Of a DNA stretch of 12,199 bases, positions 9,299 through 12,199 are shown piece after piece. The stretch is from contig CALCHA010000462.1 of assembly GCA_937901265.1 (NCBI GenBank), forward strand, positions 1 through 12,199, written 5' to 3'. This stretch comes from an uncultured Phycisphaerales bacterium. Lineage in GTDB: Bacteria; Planctomycetota; Phycisphaerae; WQYP01. The position numbers and the translations under genes were made by a program. Every line of letters begins with the position of its first letter. The stretch's first letter is position 1. The notes under the pieces were generated by a model. That model did no database searches and was not told where the DNA came from. It saw only the letters and a list, made by a program, of their open reading frames with translations.

Positions 9299-10240
9299 AT
9301 GGGTGCCATGGCCGATGTCCGTCGCATCATCACGCAGTGGCTGGAGACCGACGAAGCTCTCGGCGTCGAAGACGTGCCGCTGACCTTTCCAGCAGTGACG
9401 GCCGCGGCGGCGACCCCCGCGCCGGCGGCTGTGCGCAGCGTCCTTCCCGCGGCCCGGCCAGCGCCGCCGCCTCCCGATCGTCGCGTTTTTGCCGTCCGCG
9501 AGGAGCCCGATCGCCATCCGCCCGCCCCCCTCCATGAGGAATCCGTGCCCCGACGCAAAACCCCCGTTGATCTGCCGCCGATCCCCGCGGGCGACATCGC
9601 CGCGTTGCCGCCGCTGACCCGCGCGGAGAAGCAGCAGCGGCTGGACGCGTTGCGGCGCCGCGCGGAGATGGATTGCCGCCCCCTGCTTGACGAAATTTCC
9701 ACCCATGTGGTCTTTGGCGAAGGCGATCCCGATGCCCGGCTGCTGTTCATCGGCGAAGGGCCCGGCGTCGAGGAAGACAAGACCGGGCGGCCCTTCGTGG
9801 GGCGTTCGGGGCAGCTCCTCGACAAGATGATTGCGGCGATGGGGTTCAACCGCGAACTGCTGCCGCAGGGTCAGGGAGAAGTGTACATTGCCAACGTCGT
9901 GAAGCTGCGCTGCGCGGATTTTGACGCCACCAGCGGGCGGCTGAAGGATCGCCCGCCGACGCCCGAAGAGGCGGCTCGCGGGTTGCCGATCCTGCATCAG
10001 CAGATCGAGATCATCCGGCCGGCGGTCATCGTGACGCTGGGGGCACCGGCCATCAAATGGCTGACGGGGACGACCGAGGGGGTGATGAAGATTCGGGGAA
10101 CCTGGCTGAACTACCGCGGCATTCCGGTGATGCCGACCTACCATCCGAGCTTTCTGCTGCGTGCCTACACGCCGGAGAATCGCGCGAAGGTCTGGTCGGA
10201 TCTGCAGGCGGCCATGACCCGCAGCACCCGCGCCAAGTGA
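9299..10240 (+). CDS. family-4-like uracil-DNA glycosylase lacking the iron-sulphur cysteines
   Basis: 313 residues from ATG 9299 (ATG 9308 is equally possible; neither has a strong ribosome-binding site). The enzyme should remove uracil from DNA to start base-excision repair. The catalytic half, from about residue 120, has VVFGEGDPDA, GEGPGVEEDKTGRPFVGR (Gly152, Glu153) and YHPSFLL (His282), classical family-4 motifs. Residues 30-105 are a Pro/Ala-rich, probably disordered extension after a short helix-like N-terminus (VRRIITQWLETDEALGVEDV). Only two cysteines exist (126 and 205); the family normally uses four for a 4Fe-4S cluster. The KC position is Leu203 and the last ligand position is Arg227. 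It is the last plus-strand gene and converges on the M48 gene. Confidence 0.88.
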   Translation: MGAMADVRRIITQWLETDEALGVEDVPLTFPAVTAAAATPAPAAVRSVLPAARPAPPPPDRRVFAVREEPDRHPPAPLHEESVPRRKTPVDLPPIPAGDIAALPPLTRAEKQQRLDALRRRAEMDCRPLLDEISTHVVFGEGDPDARLLFIGEGPGVEEDKTGRPFVGRSGQLLDKMIAAMGFNRELLPQGQGEVYIANVVKLRCADFDATSGRLKDRPPTPEEAARGLPILHQQIEIIRPAVIVTLGAPAIKWLTGTTEGVMKIRGTWLNYRGIPVMPTYHPSFLLRAYTPENRAKVWSDLQAAMTRSTRAK

Positions 10241-10323
10241 GCCGCCCGCTGCTTCCCTCGCTCATACAAACAATCGTATAAACGCCCTCCCCGCGATCCT
10301 GTCGCCCCGTCGATAGCTGTGGA

Positions 10324-12084
10324 TTATTCGCTGGCGCGCTGCGTCGGCCGAGAGTGCTCTGCCGCCGCGTGCGACATCTTCGGGTCGGGTAGACAGGCAG
10401 CGACCGCCTGCAGGGCGATCCCCAGCATCAGCACCGCCGCGATCGCCAGCCGCGTGAACAGCTGGTCGCGGTCGAAGCGAATCACCGCGGGGCGATTCAC
10501 CGCCAGATCGCGCAGCAGCGCGATGCGCCCATTCACGCTCGGGTGCATCCAGCCCGCTTTGTTGCGCGACTTGTGCGCCACCTCGATGATCGTGTCCAAC
10601 GCCGACACGAAGACTTCCGCCCCCAGCACTGCCGGCCCACTGTTGACGACGGCCGCGGGTTCGGGTTTCGCGACCTGCACCGCCCGGCGTTTTTCTGCCG
10701 CGGGTTCGTTCGGCTCTGCTCCCACGCTCGCTTGCGCTGCCGCTTCCGCCCGTTGCGCGGCCGCCCACTGGTTGCTGTGGGGATAGTTCCCGGCGATGTA
10801 CTGCTCCAGCGTCACCGTTTCGGGCGGGAAGAAGGGGACGACGTCTTCGGCGCCGTCGGGCGGAACATTGATCGCGAGCGCCGCGGCGGCCATCGCTTCG
10901 CTGCCCGGATGGGCGGCCATCTCGGCCGCCATGTGCCGCGCGGCAAACCAGTCCGCCTGATGCTCGAAGCGATGGGCAATTTTGGGAAAGAGAAACAGCA
11001 GAAACCCCCCGGCGATCCCGAGTGCCAGAATCGCCTGAGGCCCATCCGCGGCAACCCAGGGAAAGCGTGCCGCCAGCAGGGAGCTCGCCAGCCCCAGCAT
11101 GCCCGTTGCCGCCACCAGGGTCGCCACCATGGAGATGAGGTACCACCAGATATGGCGGTGGACGCCATGGCCGATTTCATGGGCGAAGACCGCTTCGATC
11201 TGTCGATCCGTGAGGGTTTCAAGGAGCGCATCGGTCATCAAAAAATAGCGTGAAAAGGGGAGAAATCCGAGAATTGCGGCGTTGGTCACCGCGTTGTGCG
11301 TTTTCCACAAAAGGATGTTGCGGAAGCGCAGGTGGTGCTGGCGGGCCATCGCATCGAGCCGGGTGCGCAGCGGGCCGCGCAGGGGCGTCGTGAGCCAGAC
11401 CCGCGTGATCAGCCAGGGCACCAGGAAAAACAACGCTGCGAGTGAAAGCGGTCCCACCACCCATCCCGCCCACGGCCAGGTCGGCAGCAGCAGCTTCCCC
11501 CCCTCCTCCAGAATCTCCGCGGCCGCGAGGGGGAGCATCAGGTAGTAGTTGTGCCGAATCTGCATCGAGAGATAGCGACCCAGTGGCGGCATTTCGTGCG
11601 CCGGCAGGCCCTGGCCGAGGCGGTAGGGGAGGGAGCGGTGGCGTTGCGCCGCCTCGACGCCGTAATAGCTGGCCCAGAAAGCGATCCAGCTGAGCAGCGC
11701 CGGGGCCAGCATGAGGCCTTCCGAGAGCAGTGGCACATGCCGAAGGATGCGCGTCTGTTCCAGCGCGGTGTGGAGAATGGCGGGGATGCCCAGGAGATAG
11801 ATGTGGGTGGCGGTGATCCCGATCGAGGCCCAGCGGGCACCCGAAAGGAGCCGGTCCATGGTGGCCATGATGAGGACGGCGGAGCTGGAGGGCTGGTGCA
11901 TCAGCCGCATGGCGGCGCGGCCACGAAAGCTGACCGCGGCGACGAGCAGCAGATGGGAGAGGAGAAAGGAGGTGACAATCCAGGCCGCACCCAGAGGCGG
12001 CTGGAACGTGACCTCCCCCGGCGCGTTCACCAGACCGGGAACGCGCACGAGCAGGAGGAGAATAATGACCTGCAGCGGCGCCAT
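10324..12084 (-). CDS. membrane-bound M48 family zinc metalloprotease
   Basis: 586 residues. About 230 N-terminal residues hold several hydrophobic spans. The zinc site is FAHEIGHGVHRH (His302, Glu303, His306) with the third ligand in RFEHQADWFAAR (Glu374), as in Ste24/HtpX-type proteases. Two membrane segments lie between the motifs (about 312-332 and 347-364), as in Ste24. An Ala/Glu-rich stretch (about 435-490) precedes an HPSVNGRIALLRDL segment and a final membrane helix near 535-555. The ATG at 12084 is supported by an in-frame TAG two codons upstream; no ribosome-binding site is evident. Ste24/HtpX relatives handle membrane-protein quality control, a plausible role here. It converges with the uracil-DNA glycosylase gene across 83 bases with no clear terminator. 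Confidence 0.92.
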   Translation of the reverse strand: MAPLQVIILLLLVRVPGLVNAPGEVTFQPPLGAAWIVTSFLLSHLLLVAAVSFRGRAAMRLMHQPSSSAVLIMATMDRLLSGARWASIGITATHIYLLGIPAILHTALEQTRILRHVPLLSEGLMLAPALLSWIAFWASYYGVEAAQRHRSLPYRLGQGLPAHEMPPLGRYLSMQIRHNYYLMLPLAAAEILEEGGKLLLPTWPWAGWVVGPLSLAALFFLVPWLITRVWLTTPLRGPLRTRLDAMARQHHLRFRNILLWKTHNAVTNAAILGFLPFSRYFLMTDALLETLTDRQIEAVFAHEIGHGVHRHIWWYLISMVATLVAATGMLGLASSLLAARFPWVAADGPQAILALGIAGGFLLFLFPKIAHRFEHQADWFAARHMAAEMAAHPGSEAMAAAALAINVPPDGAEDVVPFFPPETVTLEQYIAGNYPHSNQWAAAQRAEAAAQASVGAEPNEPAAEKRRAVQVAKPEPAAVVNSGPAVLGAEVFVSALDTIIEVAHKSRNKAGWMHPSVNGRIALLRDLAVNRPAVIRFDRDQLFTRLAIAAVLMLGIALQAVAACLPDPKMSHAAAEHSRPTQRASE

Positions 12085-12120
12085 GTGCTAAGGATATCGG
12101 GGAAAACCGGTCATTGCCTG

Positions 12121-12149
12121 CTGTTAAGGCTGCTGGTTACGAATTGCAA
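12121..12149 (-). promoter_or_regulatory. weak candidate promoter for the M48 protease gene
   Basis: On the minus strand TTGCAA (12144-12149) and TAACAG (12121-12126) are 17 bases apart, 37 bases before the ATG. The -35 hexamer and spacing are the same as in the rpsL candidate, but the -10 box is poor (three of six matches). No other promoter-like pair is evident in the 115 bases upstream of the gene. Confidence 0.25.
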
Positions 12150-12152
12150 CAC

Positions 12153-12186
12153 TGGGGGAGGCGCTCCCTTTCCTCGGGGAGGCGAG
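12153..12186. repeat. two copies of GGGGAGGCG at the right edge
   Basis: The motif GGGGAGGCG occurs twice, about 22 bases apart, with a GGGAG/CTCCC inverted pair in between. It lies upstream of the M48 gene. Two copies are too few to call an element; it may be part of a structure continuing beyond the window. Confidence 0.3.
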
Positions 12187-12199
12187 ATAATTTCTTCCT

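Noticed and set aside
8864..10144. 426-residue minus-strand frame spanning the DUF3467 and glycosylase genes
   Set aside because: It runs antisense through two recognisable genes and a terminator and has no domain signature.
10241..10323. Possible bidirectional terminator between the glycosylase and M48 genes
   Set aside because: Only a four-base ATAC/GTAT inverted pair is present near 10264-10279, with no GC stem or T-run.
10262..11146. 294-residue minus-strand frame
   Set aside because: An out-of-frame overlap of the M48 protease on the same strand, Gly/Arg-rich, while the 586-residue frame has the zinc site.

Overview
The window is GC-rich, ordinary chromosomal DNA from a bacterium, and every gene uses the same GC-ending codons. 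I see no insertion sequence, phage gene, tRNA, rRNA or CRISPR array. The gene style (DUF3467 protein, alanine/proline-rich linkers, a small glycine-rich membrane protein, a detached rpsL-rpsG pair) suggests a Planctomycetota or PVC-type organism, possibly Phycisphaerae-like. That is an inference; no 16S marker is present to test it.

Left part, bases 1-3558, minus strand. A complete rpsL-rpsG pair encodes ribosomal proteins S12 and S7. It has a candidate promoter and a hairpin-rich leader to its right and a clear rho-independent terminator after rpsG. Past the terminator lies a large SPATA20/YyaL-type (DUF255) thioredoxin-like protein whose 3' end leaves the window. Its C-terminus carries an extra domain resembling the N-terminal domain of DsbD.

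Middle part, bases 3771-8631, plus strand. Four closely packed genes run divergently from rpsL: a CPBP (CAAX-type) intramembrane protease, mutL, a small three-helix membrane protein and a short beta-ketoacyl-ACP synthase-like protein. The gaps are 44, 9 and 11 bases, so they are probably one transcript. MutL carries the endonuclease motifs of MutH-independent mismatch repair.

Right part, bases 8632-12199. After a 259-base gap with a foldable stretch come a DUF3467 protein, a strong terminator and a family-4-like uracil-DNA glycosylase on the plus strand. A membrane-bound M48 metalloprotease faces them on the minus strand. Mismatch repair (mutL) and uracil excision therefore lie within about 2.2 kb of each other.

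Two points stand out. Ribosomal protein S12 has arginine at position 88, where a lysine is normal and where K88R is a known streptomycin-resistance change. The uracil-DNA glycosylase keeps the family-4 catalytic motifs but has only two cysteines, so it cannot hold the usual four-cysteine iron-sulphur cluster. I found no evidence of a wholly new multi-gene system.
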